A stretch of DNA of 9,607 bases from Clostridia bacterium (GTDB lineage Bacteria > Bacillota > Clostridia > Saccharofermentanales > Saccharofermentanaceae), in assembly GCA_017881645.1 (NCBI GenBank), contig JADGQQ010000032.1, positions 1 to 9,607 of the forward strand, written 5' to 3'. Position numbers and translations under genes: made by a program. Every line of letters begins with the position of its first letter. Position 1 is the first letter of the stretch. The notes under the pieces are model-generated. The model ran no database searches, had not been told where the DNA came from, and saw only the letters and a program-made list of their open reading frames with translations. Shown in pieces: positions 1 through 7,732 of this stretch.

Positions 1-825
1 CAAATGCGAAAGCGTCGTACCGGCCTTTTGCAGTTCCTGTCCGATCACCCATTTCTGATCGCCCGGCAGCAGAATGTCATACTGCTTCTCCCGCGATATG
101 CGCATCATCGTCTTCATCAGGGAATCCACGCGTGTCGCCATATCCAGACCTGCACGCTGACGTGCCAGGTCCGATACTTCCGCTTCGCGGCGCGCATCAT
201 AGACAGCCGTCCTGGACTGAATTTTGGTGTGGGCAATCTCCTGTGCAAGATCCATTCTGCGATTGAAAATTCGCATCAGTTCGGCGTCCACTTCGCTGAT
301 CTGCTCGCGGAGATTAACGAGTGTCGACGCCGAATCTGCTTGATCGGCAGTCGGCGGCGCGCTGTTTTTATCGGCAAAAACGCATTCTTTTACAAGCTTC
401 TCCAACCCGACCAGATAACTGTCAAGCCCGAGTCCGTATACCTGACCGACACAGGCCGGCTGTATTACGGAAATGTTCCGGAATGCTTCGCGTTTATGAA
501 TGTTCGAAATGTGAACCTCCATAACCGGCAGTCCGCAAAGTTGAAGTGCGTCCAGAATGGCATAACTGTAATGCGTATATGCACCGGCATTGATCACAAT
601 GCCTGCGGCATATCCCATGGCTTCGTGTATGGCTGTTACAATCGCACCTTCGTCATTAGACTGGAAAAACACCGGTGCAACGCCCAGTGATTCAGCCTTC
701 GTCCGGAAAGCGCCCTCCGCCTGTGACAGTGTAAAACTGCCGTAGTGTTCCTTGCTTCGCTTGCCGAGCATATTCAGGTTCGGTCCGTTAATCAGCAGTA
801 TGACCGGGATCGCATCAGTCGCCAT
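1..825 (-). CDS. aroQ: Type II 3-dehydroquinate dehydratase fused to chorismate mutase (partial, runs off left edge)
   Basis: Translation from the ATG gives 275 codons with no stop before the window ends, so the C-terminus is missing. Residues 1-150 are a type II 3-dehydroquinate dehydratase (dehydroquinate to dehydroshikimate): the start motif INGPNLNML, then R23, Y28, N79, E103, H105 (EVHISN) and R112 match the family's catalytic residues. After a Pro/Ala/Asp-rich linker (about 151-169), residues 170-252 are an all-alpha chorismate mutase of the AroQ class. R173, R190, K201, D210, R213, E214, S244 and Q248 align with E. coli mutase R11, R28, K39, D48, R51, E52, S84 and Q88. Both domains therefore look active. 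AGGAGG at 840-835, inside the end of aroC, lies 9 nt before the ATG, and the gene follows aroC by 4 bp. The 23 residues after the mutase resemble the linker that precedes prephenate dehydratase in clostridial P-proteins, so a third domain is possible but unseen. Confidence 0.93.
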   Translation of the reverse strand, partial: MATDAIPVILLINGPNLNMLGKRSKEHYGSFTLSQAEGAFRTKAESLGVAPVFFQSNDEGAIVTAIHEAMGYAAGIVINAGAYTHYSYAILDALQLCGLPVMEVHISNIHKREAFRNISVIQPACVGQVYGLGLDSYLVGLEKLVKECVFADKNSAPPTADQADSASTLVNLREQISEVDAELMRIFNRRMDLAQEIAHTKIQSRTAVYDARREAEVSDLARQRAGLDMATRVDSLMKTMMRISREKQYDILLPGDQKWVIGQELQKAGTTLSHL

Positions 826-829
826 CGTG

Positions 830-1897
830 TCAGCCCTCCTCCATCAGATCCAGTAAAGCAATCGCTATCGCACTCTCCACAATCGGAACGGCGCGCGGCA
901 CGACACAGGGGTCATGTCTTCCTTTAAGGCTCAGTTTGTCATTCTGCATGGTTGTAAGATTGATTGTATCCTGCTCTTTTGCAATCGATGAAGTCGGTTT
1001 AAATGCGCAGCGGACGACGATCGGCATACCGTTGGAAATACCGCCCTCGATCCCGCCGCCATGATTGGTGGTCAGACGGATTCCTTTTTCGGAAATCTGC
1101 GGATGATCGTTATTTTCAGAGCCTTTTGCCAGGGCTACGGCAAATCCGCGGCCGAATTCGACGCCTTTTACGGCAGGAAGGCCGAAAAGGATCGATGCAA
1201 TGCGGCTTTCAATATTATCGAAGATCGGCCGTCCCAGACCGGCGGGAAATCCGGCCGCAATACATTCCACAATACCGCCGACGGAATCCATGTCCATACG
1301 CGCCGCTTCGATCGCCGCAGCCATCAGCACGCCCTGTTCATCGGACAGGACCGGCATTTCTTTTTCGGCTACGGATTCCGGGAGAGACATGCCGTCACAG
1401 AGCGTATCCTGAATGCCTGCGATTTCAAAAATATGCCCGCGGACTTCGATCCCGCGCGCCTCCAGAATCTGCAGACAGACTGCACCGGCAAATGTCAGCG
1501 GAGCCATAATTCTAGCCGAAAAATGTCCACCGCCGCGAGGGTCGTTTGCACCGTTATAACGGGCAAGACCGGTCAGATCCGCATGTCCCGGACGTGGTTT
1601 TTCGGCCAGTTCCGCATAATCCAGTGAACGTGTATCGGTATTTTGGATTTCCGCGCAAAGAGGCGTACCAGTCGTCTTTCCCTGATACAGTCCGGATAAT
1701 ACCGAAGCAATATCCTTCTCGTCCCGCTTGGTCGACCAGGCTTGCCGGCCGGGTGCACGTCTGCGCATATGTTCCTGTATTTTCTCAAGATCCAGAGGTA
1801 TACCGGCCGGAAGACCGTCGATAACCACGCCGATCCCTTTCCCGTGCGATTCTCCGAAAAGACTGACTTTAACTTTATTCCCCCACATCGAGCTCAT
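830..1897 (-). CDS. aroC: Chorismate synthase
   Basis: Converts EPSP to chorismate, the last common step, using reduced FMN. The 355-residue protein has the family signatures in order: WGNK then GESHG (15-19, with active-site H18), RRAPGR near 46-51, RPGHAD (102-107), DPRGGGHFSAR (119-129) and the C-terminal RHDP near 327 followed by PRAVPIVES. Length is normal and there is no fused flavin reductase, so it is the monofunctional bacterial type that relies on a separate FMN reductase. The frame is open further upstream from a TTG, but GGAGG at 1910-1906 sits 8 nt before the ATG at 1897 and overlaps that TTG frame, so the ATG is the start chosen here. It overlaps the end of aroA by 23 bp, implying translational coupling. 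Confidence 0.97.
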   Translation of the reverse strand: MSSMWGNKVKVSLFGESHGKGIGVVIDGLPAGIPLDLEKIQEHMRRRAPGRQAWSTKRDEKDIASVLSGLYQGKTTGTPLCAEIQNTDTRSLDYAELAEKPRPGHADLTGLARYNGANDPRGGGHFSARIMAPLTFAGAVCLQILEARGIEVRGHIFEIAGIQDTLCDGMSLPESVAEKEMPVLSDEQGVLMAAAIEAARMDMDSVGGIVECIAAGFPAGLGRPIFDNIESRIASILFGLPAVKGVEFGRGFAVALAKGSENNDHPQISEKGIRLTTNHGGGIEGGISNGMPIVVRCAFKPTSSIAKEQDTINLTTMQNDKLSLKGRHDPCVVPRAVPIVESAIAIALLDLMEEG

Positions 1898-3164
1898 CGG
1901 CTTTTCCTCCAAGCATCCGGTAGTTCTTGAAGAACTCCGGATAAGATTTATCTACAGCACGGTAATCCGTGATTTGTACCGGTCCATTTGCACAGGACGC
2001 TGCGATCGCAGCAACCATAACCATTCTGTGGTCATGAAAAGAACTTACTTCGCAGGATTTGAAAATCGGCTGGCCGGGCACCCTTGCTTTGCCGAAAATG
2101 ATCAGCCCGTCCGTCGTCTCCGAAATGGTTGCACCCAGCATCGTAAGGATTTCGCGTGTCGCCATCAGGCGGTCGCATTCTTTAAGGCGCAGGCGCTCTG
2201 CATGCGTAATTCTTGTAACGCACGGTGTTGCGGCAGCCGCTACGGCAAAAACCGGAATCAGATCCGGAATCTGCGAAGCATCCACGCTGAGCATCGGCAT
2301 CTCGCCGACCGGTGTCGACCCGGATTTTCCGCGGAGCTTGTCAAGTAAGGTCCTGATTTCACAGTCCCCCTGTGAAGACACTTCCGGAAGATCAAGGACT
2401 TTGACTTTTTGTCCGAGGTATTCCGCAACCATCCAGAAAGCGGCCTGTGAAAAATCCGGTTCCGCTTTGTACGGATCGTCACGGTGATATTTCTGGTTGC
2501 CGCGGACATGGAATCCGGTCTTTGTCTTTTCGGTGACAATTCCGAATTCGCGCATGATATCTCTTGTCATTTCAACATAGGGTTCGGATTCCAATGGCGA
2601 TGAAAGCTCAATATCCGAGTCTCCGTCCAAAATCGGAAGCACCATCAAAAGTCCCGACACGTATTGTGAACTGATGTGGCCGGGCACTTTGAACTTTCCT
2701 GATTTCAGCCGGCCGGAAACAAGCAGCGGCAGGTAACGACCCGTCGTCGGAAATTCGAGATGTACGCCTTTGCCGGCAAAAATCTGCGAGTATTCCGAAA
2801 GCGGGCGGTCCGGCAGACGGCCGGAACCCTCCATGCTTGCAGCGATGCCGCGTGCTGCGCAGAATGGCACGAGGAAACGCAGCGTCGATCCGGATTCCTT
2901 GCAGTCCAGCCGAACCGGTTCGTGATCAAAATCGTGCGTTTGGTTCGTATATTTCCCGATGAGCGTCTCAAGGCACGATACCGTTGCACGGATGTCATCT
3001 GAAAGTACACCCTCGCCCAGATCTGTCAGAGCTAAATCCCCCGAAAGTGCCGAACAGATCAGCGATCTGTGAAGAAGGCTCTTTGAGAGCGGGATTTTTA
3101 ATTCTCCCTTCAGATCCCCGGGATACACGACAACATTATGGTGAATGGTTTCAAATTCGCTCAC
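1875..3164 (-). CDS. aroA: 3-phosphoshikimate 1-carboxyvinyltransferase (EPSP synthase)
   Basis: Transfers the enolpyruvyl group of PEP to shikimate 3-phosphate. The 429 residues match the usual length. Visible active-site residues are K28-S29 and R33 (LSKSLLHR), R96 (SGSTLRFL), R120 (LPDRPL), S165-S166-Q167, D301 (QIPDLIP), E329 and R332 (ERLRLKECDRL), D378-R380 (DHR) and K406 (VDKSYPEF). These correspond to the E. coli K22, R27, R100, R124, D313, E341, R344, R386 and K411 set. The start is GTG, placed directly after the aroB stop (TAAGTG), with only a modest GGGAG 11 or so bases upstream, so translation probably depends on coupling with aroB. At the PEP/glyphosate-site loop, the positions of E. 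coli T97 and P101 are Ser93 and Phe97. The 3' end overlaps aroC. Confidence 0.97.
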   Translation of the reverse strand: MSEFETIHHNVVVYPGDLKGELKIPLSKSLLHRSLICSALSGDLALTDLGEGVLSDDIRATVSCLETLIGKYTNQTHDFDHEPVRLDCKESGSTLRFLVPFCAARGIAASMEGSGRLPDRPLSEYSQIFAGKGVHLEFPTTGRYLPLLVSGRLKSGKFKVPGHISSQYVSGLLMVLPILDGDSDIELSSPLESEPYVEMTRDIMREFGIVTEKTKTGFHVRGNQKYHRDDPYKAEPDFSQAAFWMVAEYLGQKVKVLDLPEVSSQGDCEIRTLLDKLRGKSGSTPVGEMPMLSVDASQIPDLIPVFAVAAAATPCVTRITHAERLRLKECDRLMATREILTMLGATISETTDGLIIFGKARVPGQPIFKSCEVSSFHDHRMVMVAAIAASCANGPVQITDYRAVDKSYPEFFKNYRMLGGKADELDVGE

Positions 3165-4247
3165 TTAGTTTGCATCTCCCATCGCTTTTACATCATCGAG
3201 CGCCTTAGCAAGACGCATCTTCATTTCTTCCGACGTCAACGGGTACACAGCGGCTTCACCGATTTTTTTCAGGAAAACAAAGTAGTTTTTGCCGGAAAGC
3301 TTCTTCTTGTCGGAAAGCATCGCGTCAAAAAGTACTTCGAGATCCAGATCCGTTGAAATCGGCAGGCTTCTGCGGGCCAGTACGGTACGAATTCTTGCTG
3401 TTGTGCCTTTAGCCGTGATTCCTGCATTCTCTCCCATGACAGATGCATAAACCATGCCGATCGCTACGGCTTCACCGTGTGTAATCTTTGAAAAGCCTGT
3501 GGCCTTCTCGATTGCATGTCCGATTGTATGTCCAAAATTCAGAAGCATTCTCTCGCCCGTATCAAATTCGTCATTCTGTACCACAGTGGTCTTTATCCGG
3601 ATGCAGCGTTCCAGAATCCATTCGAGATCGAAGGTCCCTTTTTCGATCGCCTCAAAGAGCATATCGTCCCGGATGCAGCCGTATTTGATGACTTCCGCCA
3701 TGCCGTCCGCCATCCGGTCTCTCGGAAGAGTGGACAGCAGGCTCGGATCAATCAGTACGGCCTTGGGCTGATAAAATGAACCGGCAAGGTTTTTACCGTA
3801 TGGCAGGTCAATGCCTGTTTTCCCGCCGATGGACGAATCCACCTGCGCAAGCAGTGTTGTCGGGACCTGCATCAGCGGACATCCGCGCATATAAGTAGCG
3901 GCGGCAAATCCGGTAAGGTCTCCAACCACGCCTCCGCCGAGAGCAACAATCAAATCCGATCTTGTAATGCCCGCCGCATAGAACTGCTCATAAAGCATGA
4001 AAAGCATTTGCTGTGATTTGGACAGTTCACCCGCAGGAACCGTGCAGGATGCTACAGTAAAGCCACTGTCGCAAAGCGAACGGACGGCCTTCTCAAGATA
4101 GAGTTTCGCCACATTTGAATCCGTTACAATAATAGCCTTCTTTCCCTTGGAACAGGCGTCCGCCATGACCCCGAGCTGTGCCAGTGAACCCGTCCGAACT
4201 CGAATCGTGTAATTGCCATTGTTGGTGTTCGCCATAATATCCGGCAT
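3165..4247 (-). CDS. aroB: 3-dehydroquinate synthase
   Basis: Second step of the shikimate pathway: cyclises DAHP to 3-dehydroquinate with NAD and a divalent metal. With the ATG at 4247 the protein is 360 residues, the normal length. The NAD-binding loop GGGVVGD is at 104-110, followed by PTTLLAQVDSSIGGKTGID. Metal ligands are E185 (AEVIKYG), H240 (LNFGHTIGH, with the second His 244 as the neighbouring catalytic residue) and H257 (THGEA). The open frame extends 16 codons further, into the end of the DAHP synthase gene, but AGGAGG at 4258-4253 with a 5-nt spacer selects the ATG at 4247 and those extra residues look unlike an AroB N-terminus. The gap to the preceding gene is 10 bp, and the stop codon abuts the aroA start. 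Confidence 0.97.
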   Translation of the reverse strand: MPDIMANTNNGNYTIRVRTGSLAQLGVMADACSKGKKAIIVTDSNVAKLYLEKAVRSLCDSGFTVASCTVPAGELSKSQQMLFMLYEQFYAAGITRSDLIVALGGGVVGDLTGFAAATYMRGCPLMQVPTTLLAQVDSSIGGKTGIDLPYGKNLAGSFYQPKAVLIDPSLLSTLPRDRMADGMAEVIKYGCIRDDMLFEAIEKGTFDLEWILERCIRIKTTVVQNDEFDTGERMLLNFGHTIGHAIEKATGFSKITHGEAVAIGMVYASVMGENAGITAKGTTARIRTVLARRSLPISTDLDLEVLFDAMLSDKKKLSGKNYFVFLKKIGEAAVYPLTSEEMKMRLAKALDDVKAMGDAN

Positions 4248-4257
4248 AATTTCCTCC

Positions 4258-5274
4258 TTAGATCGTGCGCCCGACCGCTTGCGCGACAGGTGCAAGATGT
4301 TTCATCAGTTCGTCAAACGCTTCCGGAGTCAGCGACTGCTGGCCGTCGGATAACGCGTGCTTGGGGTCGTTGTGTACTTCAATGATCAGTCCGTCCGCAC
4401 CGACTGCAACCGCAGCTTTGGACAAAGGTTCAACCAGCCATGCCATGCCGCCCGCATGAGAAGGATCAATCACCACCGGAAGATGGGTTCTTGATTTCAG
4501 AATCGGAACGGCGCTGATATCCAGCGTATTTCTTGTAGCTGTTTCAAATGTGCGGATGCCGCGTTCGCAAAGAATAACCTGTGTATTTCCGCCCGACATG
4601 ATGTACTCCGCCGACATCAGAAGTTCTTCAATCGAATTGGAGAATCCCCTCTTGAGCAAAATCGGTTTGTTAATACGGCCGAGTTCCTTCAGAAGCTCAA
4701 AGTTCTGCATATTTCTTGCACCGACCTGTACGACATCGACAAATTCCATGAACAGTTCAAGCTGTGACGGATTCGTGATTTCCGATACGACCGGAAGCCC
4801 CGTACGGTTGCGTGCACGTTTCAGATACATGAGACCTTCCGCTTTGAGTCCCTGAAAAGCGTACGGAGAAGTCCTTGGCTTAAAGGCTCCCCCTCTCAAA
4901 AGTGTCGCCCCTGATGCCTTAACGGATTCTGCAATATCGATCATCTGCTCTTCCGACTCGACTGAACACGGGCCGGCGCAGACGACGATTTTATTGCCTC
5001 CGAATTCAGCGTCTCCTACGCGGACAATCGTATTGTCCGGGTGAAATTTCCGGTTGGCGCGTTTGTAGGGTTCCTGCACTTTCATGACTCTCTCGACTTC
5101 ATCGAGCATTTCCATGGATTCAACTTCGATGGACTGCGTATCGCCGACAAGTCCGACGATGGTTGTCTGGGCGCCGTAAATCGGGTTCGTCTGTACTCCG
5201 AATGTTTTCTGTAAAAAGGTGCATAGAGCATCCACTTTTTCTCTTGACATCCCTGTTTTCAGTACCAGTATCAT
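4258..5274 (-). CDS. aroF: 3-deoxy-7-phosphoheptulonate (DAHP) synthase, class I-beta with regulatory ferredoxin-like domain
   Basis: Commits PEP and erythrose 4-phosphate to the aromatic pathway. At 338 residues, it matches the Thermotoga maritima enzyme from end to end. An N-terminal ferredoxin-like regulatory domain (about 1-70, MILVLKTGMS...) is followed by the TIM barrel. Metal ligands are C103 (AGPCSVE), H273 (DPSHAGG), E299 and D310 (ALSDGQQSL). KPRTSPYAFQG and LLKRGF carry the phosphate- and PEP-binding residues. In Thermotoga the N-terminal domain mediates feedback inhibition by tyrosine and phenylalanine, so the same allosteric control is likely here, on top of the T-box. The ribosome binding site GGAGG (5285-5281) is encoded by the final Gly-Gly codons of the upstream fusion gene; the intergenic gap is 3 bp. 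Confidence 0.97.
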   Translation of the reverse strand: MILVLKTGMSREKVDALCTFLQKTFGVQTNPIYGAQTTIVGLVGDTQSIEVESMEMLDEVERVMKVQEPYKRANRKFHPDNTIVRVGDAEFGGNKIVVCAGPCSVESEEQMIDIAESVKASGATLLRGGAFKPRTSPYAFQGLKAEGLMYLKRARNRTGLPVVSEITNPSQLELFMEFVDVVQVGARNMQNFELLKELGRINKPILLKRGFSNSIEELLMSAEYIMSGGNTQVILCERGIRTFETATRNTLDISAVPILKSRTHLPVVIDPSHAGGMAWLVEPLSKAAVAVGADGLIIEVHNDPKHALSDGQQSLTPEAFDELMKHLAPVAQAVGRTI

Positions 5275-5277
5275 ATA

Positions 5278-6633
5278 TTATCCTCCATATCCAAGCGCCG
5301 CAATCACATCTGCACTCGCGGCGTTCAGGTCTTTCTCCGCATTAATCTTAATGTCACATTCCTGCTCATATGCCGGCAGCCGATCTTCATATAGACGGGC
5401 CACCTTGCTAAATCGCGCCGCCTCATCTTCCGTCGCCGGGTCGCCGAGAAGCGGCCGCCCGGTCCCGTGCCCGACGCGCGTCCAGAGACAGTCAAGCGAG
5501 GCATGAAGATATACTACCATTGCGTTATGATTCCGGATGCATTCGCGGACCCTCTCCTGCAATATCGCTCCGCCGCCTGCTGCGATCAGGGCCGATCCTC
5601 CCTTGGACAGCAGTTTGCTGAGAACCGCAGCTTCAACTTTCCGGAAGCCTTCTTCACCGTCTCTGGCGAAAATTTCGGAAACGGTACATCCGCGTGCCTT
5701 CTCTATCTGTTCGTCAAGATCAAAAACCGGAACTTTCAGAGCCGCCGCCACTTCTTTGCTGATCGTAGTCTTTCCCGCGCCCATAAATCCTGTAAATACA
5801 TACTTGACCGGGAAACGTTGCAGCAGTTCTCTGGATAGATCCGGCAGAATCGGAAGCAGTCTCTTGTCATCGAAATGCAGTCCCGGATGCCAGATCTGCT
5901 GCGCTGCGACAGCCTGTCGGAACAGCATACGCATACCGCCTTCCGCCTGCGCGCCATTCTTCTTCGCGTGAAGAACCCACCGGGTCGCTGCGGGATTATA
6001 TACAGTATCAAAAACCTGCTGACCGGTGCGGAAAATCTCCGCCGGCGATGCCAGATCGCCGCAGAGCGGCCACATCCCGCGAGGCGTGCCGTTCAGAATC
6101 ACATCCGTATCGTTCGCCTTATAGAGTTCTTCCTCAGCGAAAACAACGACGTCTTTGCCCCCGGCTTTGCGAAGCTCGGCCGCGAAATCATGTGCTTTGG
6201 AAGCATTCCTGGCATAAAGTCGAATCCTCGCCTTCTGTGCGAGCGCTTCAAATGCCATCATGCGCGATACGCCTCCTGCACCGAGAATCAGCACCTTCTT
6301 CTCCGCCATATCGAGTCCGATCGATAAAAACCCATCGCGGTCCGTGTTGTATCCGCGATTTTTCCATACCGTATTCACTGCCTGATACCGGGACGCCGAA
6401 TCATCGAGACCGCTCAAATGCGAAATCACGCTCATCTTGAACGGGATGGTACAGTTAAAGCCCTCCAGTTCTCTCATCAGCAAAGGGAGTTCTTTCTCGA
6501 GAGATTCCGGGGGAATGTCGTAAAGTTCATATCGTCCCGAAATACCCATTGCGTCCATAATTCGCTCGTGGATATACGGTGACAGGCTGTGTCCCAAAGG
6601 ATGCCCGATCAGTCCATATTTAGTCGCACTCAT
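5278..6633 (-). CDS. aroEK: Shikimate dehydrogenase-shikimate kinase fusion (AroE-AroK)
   Basis: One 451-residue frame joins two consecutive steps. Residues 1-260 are shikimate dehydrogenase (dehydroshikimate to shikimate, NADPH): SLSP (16-19), catalytic K66 in CTIPFK, NTD with D98, the Rossmann glycines GAGGVS (118-123), NGTPRGMWP (191-199), DTVYNP, and Q240 in MLFRQA. Residues 276-451 are shikimate kinase: Walker A GFMGAGKT (282-289), shikimate-binding D305/D307 (FDLDEQIE), R331 (GFRKVE), GGG (353-355) and the lid arginine R393 (GRPLL). All key residues of both enzymes are present, so both are expected to work. There is no stop or frame change between the domains; a roughly 15-residue linker joins them. 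GGGAG at 6644-6640 lies 6 nt before the ATG. The start overlaps the end of tyrA by 14 bp. Separate aroE and aroK genes are absent from the window. Confidence 0.96.
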   Translation of the reverse strand: MSATKYGLIGHPLGHSLSPYIHERIMDAMGISGRYELYDIPPESLEKELPLLMRELEGFNCTIPFKMSVISHLSGLDDSASRYQAVNTVWKNRGYNTDRDGFLSIGLDMAEKKVLILGAGGVSRMMAFEALAQKARIRLYARNASKAHDFAAELRKAGGKDVVVFAEEELYKANDTDVILNGTPRGMWPLCGDLASPAEIFRTGQQVFDTVYNPAATRWVLHAKKNGAQAEGGMRMLFRQAVAAQQIWHPGLHFDDKRLLPILPDLSRELLQRFPVKYVFTGFMGAGKTTISKEVAAALKVPVFDLDEQIEKARGCTVSEIFARDGEEGFRKVEAAVLSKLLSKGGSALIAAGGGAILQERVRECIRNHNAMVVYLHASLDCLWTRVGHGTGRPLLGDPATEDEAARFSKVARLYEDRLPAYEQECDIKINAEKDLNAASADVIAALGYGG

Positions 6634-7732
6634 ATCCGGCTCCCTTCAGAAGAGAATATGCCTCGACCGCCTGTGCGCTGTCGCCGAAAAGCAGGTGCAG
6701 CTGTCCGCCCTCATACGTACGGTAATTGCGTATATTGATATTGCGTATATTGATATTCTTCTGTCCGAGCAGAGTCGTAATCGCTCCAAGTGACCCCGGT
6801 TTGTCTTCCAAATATACAGTCAGAGACGCTGTCGTGTCCAAAGCGCCTCTTCCGCCGGTCGGAAGACTGTTCCTGTAAAAAGCACCCTGTGCAAAAAACG
6901 CTTCAACCGAACGGCTGTCGCCTTTTTCGAGTTCCTTCTTAACCTGCTTCAAAATGTCAATATACATTGTCAGCACCGGCACAAGCACCGGTGAAGAAGC
7001 TTGCGTAATGCCTGCCCAAAGAGCGGAGTCCGAAGACGCAATGCGCGTGATATCCCGAAATCCGCCTGCTGCGAGCGCAGCCAGCTGTCCGTCGTCGAGA
7101 CGGGCGGCAAGAAGCGACAAAGCCGAGGCAGCCACATGCGGAAGATGCGAGATCGTCGCAACCCGCTGGTCATGATCATGCGCGGACATGCGGATCGGCG
7201 CAGCCCCGATGAGCTGAATCAATTCTTCAAAATCACGAAGACTTGAAGCCGGAACCGTACAGGCATCCCCGACGCATAGTACATAAAGAGCATTTTCAAA
7301 GAGAGAAGTGACGGAACAGGCATACCCCTGACGCTCCGACCCGGCCATCGGATGGCCGCCGATAAAATTCGGCAGAGATACTGCGTCCATGACGGGGGTC
7401 TTGACGGAGCCGACATCCGTCAGGATGCCGATATCCAGACGGGACAATTCCGGAAGAAGATGCACAATTACGGGCAGCGGCGTGCACAGGATGACGATGT
7501 CACATCCGTTAAAAATCGAATATCCTTCAGCGGGCATGGAGAACTCATCAATCACACCTTCGGAAAGAGCCAGCTCTCCCGAAACCGGATCGGTGTCCAT
7601 CGCTACAATTTTACCAACATGAGCCTTAAACCGCAGAGCTTTCGCAAGAGACCCGCCAATAAGGCCAAGTCCCAGAATGCCCACCCGGGAGATACTCCCG
7701 ATGTTCTTTGGCCTATTTTCTGCAATATCCAT
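6620..7732 (-). CDS. tyrA: Prephenate dehydrogenase with C-terminal ACT domain
   Basis: Oxidatively decarboxylates prephenate to 4-hydroxyphenylpyruvate, the tyrosine branch. The 370 residues comprise a Rossmann NAD domain (GLGLIGG at 21-27, with D46 at the end of strand 2 favouring NAD over NADP), the helical dimerisation domain, and an ACT domain at about 302-368. DVGSVK (106-111), HPMAGSE (127-133, catalytic-type H127), SHLPH (195-199) and FRDITRIA (225-232, prephenate-binding-type R230) are conserved. The ACT domain suggests feedback by tyrosine or another aromatic amino acid. AGGAG at 7746-7742 with a 9-nt spacer supports the ATG; a second AGGAG copy lies just upstream of it. The gene is 81 bp downstream of paaK, with a possible promoter in that gap, and overlaps the next gene. 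Within the ACT domain, a perfect 15-bp direct repeat encodes two INIRN-type blocks. Confidence 0.95.
   Translation of the reverse strand: MDIAENRPKNIGSISRVGILGLGLIGGSLAKALRFKAHVGKIVAMDTDPVSGELALSEGVIDEFSMPAEGYSIFNGCDIVILCTPLPVIVHLLPELSRLDIGILTDVGSVKTPVMDAVSLPNFIGGHPMAGSERQGYACSVTSLFENALYVLCVGDACTVPASSLRDFEELIQLIGAAPIRMSAHDHDQRVATISHLPHVAASALSLLAARLDDGQLAALAAGGFRDITRIASSDSALWAGITQASSPVLVPVLTMYIDILKQVKKELEKGDSRSVEAFFAQGAFYRNSLPTGGRGALDTTASLTVYLEDKPGSLGAITTLLGQKNINIRNINIRNYRTYEGGQLHLLFGDSAQAVEAYSLLKGAGYECD
6725..6754. repeat. Perfect 15-bp tandem direct repeat inside tyrA
   Basis: attgcgtatattgat occurs twice, back to back, in the part of tyrA encoding the ACT domain (reading NINIRNINIRN in the protein). 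Because 15 is a multiple of three, slippage would keep the reading frame. Confidence 0.9.

Noticed and set aside
4..690. Long plus-strand open frame (228 codons)
   Set aside because: It lies entirely antisense to the dehydroquinase-chorismate mutase fusion, whose catalytic residues are all conserved. It has no recognisable domain or ribosome binding site and is explained by codon bias of the real gene.
1898..1912. TTG start adding five residues to chorismate synthase
   Set aside because: GGAGG lies within this extension and is correctly spaced for the ATG at 1897; homologues begin at MSSxWG.
1728..2348. Plus-strand open frame (206 codons) spanning the aroC-aroA junction
   Set aside because: Antisense shadow of two well-supported genes; its Arg/Cys/His-rich composition is typical of out-of-frame translation.
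4248..4295. N-terminal extension of aroB (16 more codons)
   Set aside because: It lies inside the end of the DAHP synthase gene and upstream of an ideal AGGAGG, so the ATG at 4247 is the better start.
6966..6992. Near-repeat agcaccggcaca / agcaccggtgaa within tyrA
   Set aside because: Short, imperfect and explained by the coding of a Pro-Val-Leu-Val-Pro-Val-Leu stretch; no evidence of a mobile or regulatory element.
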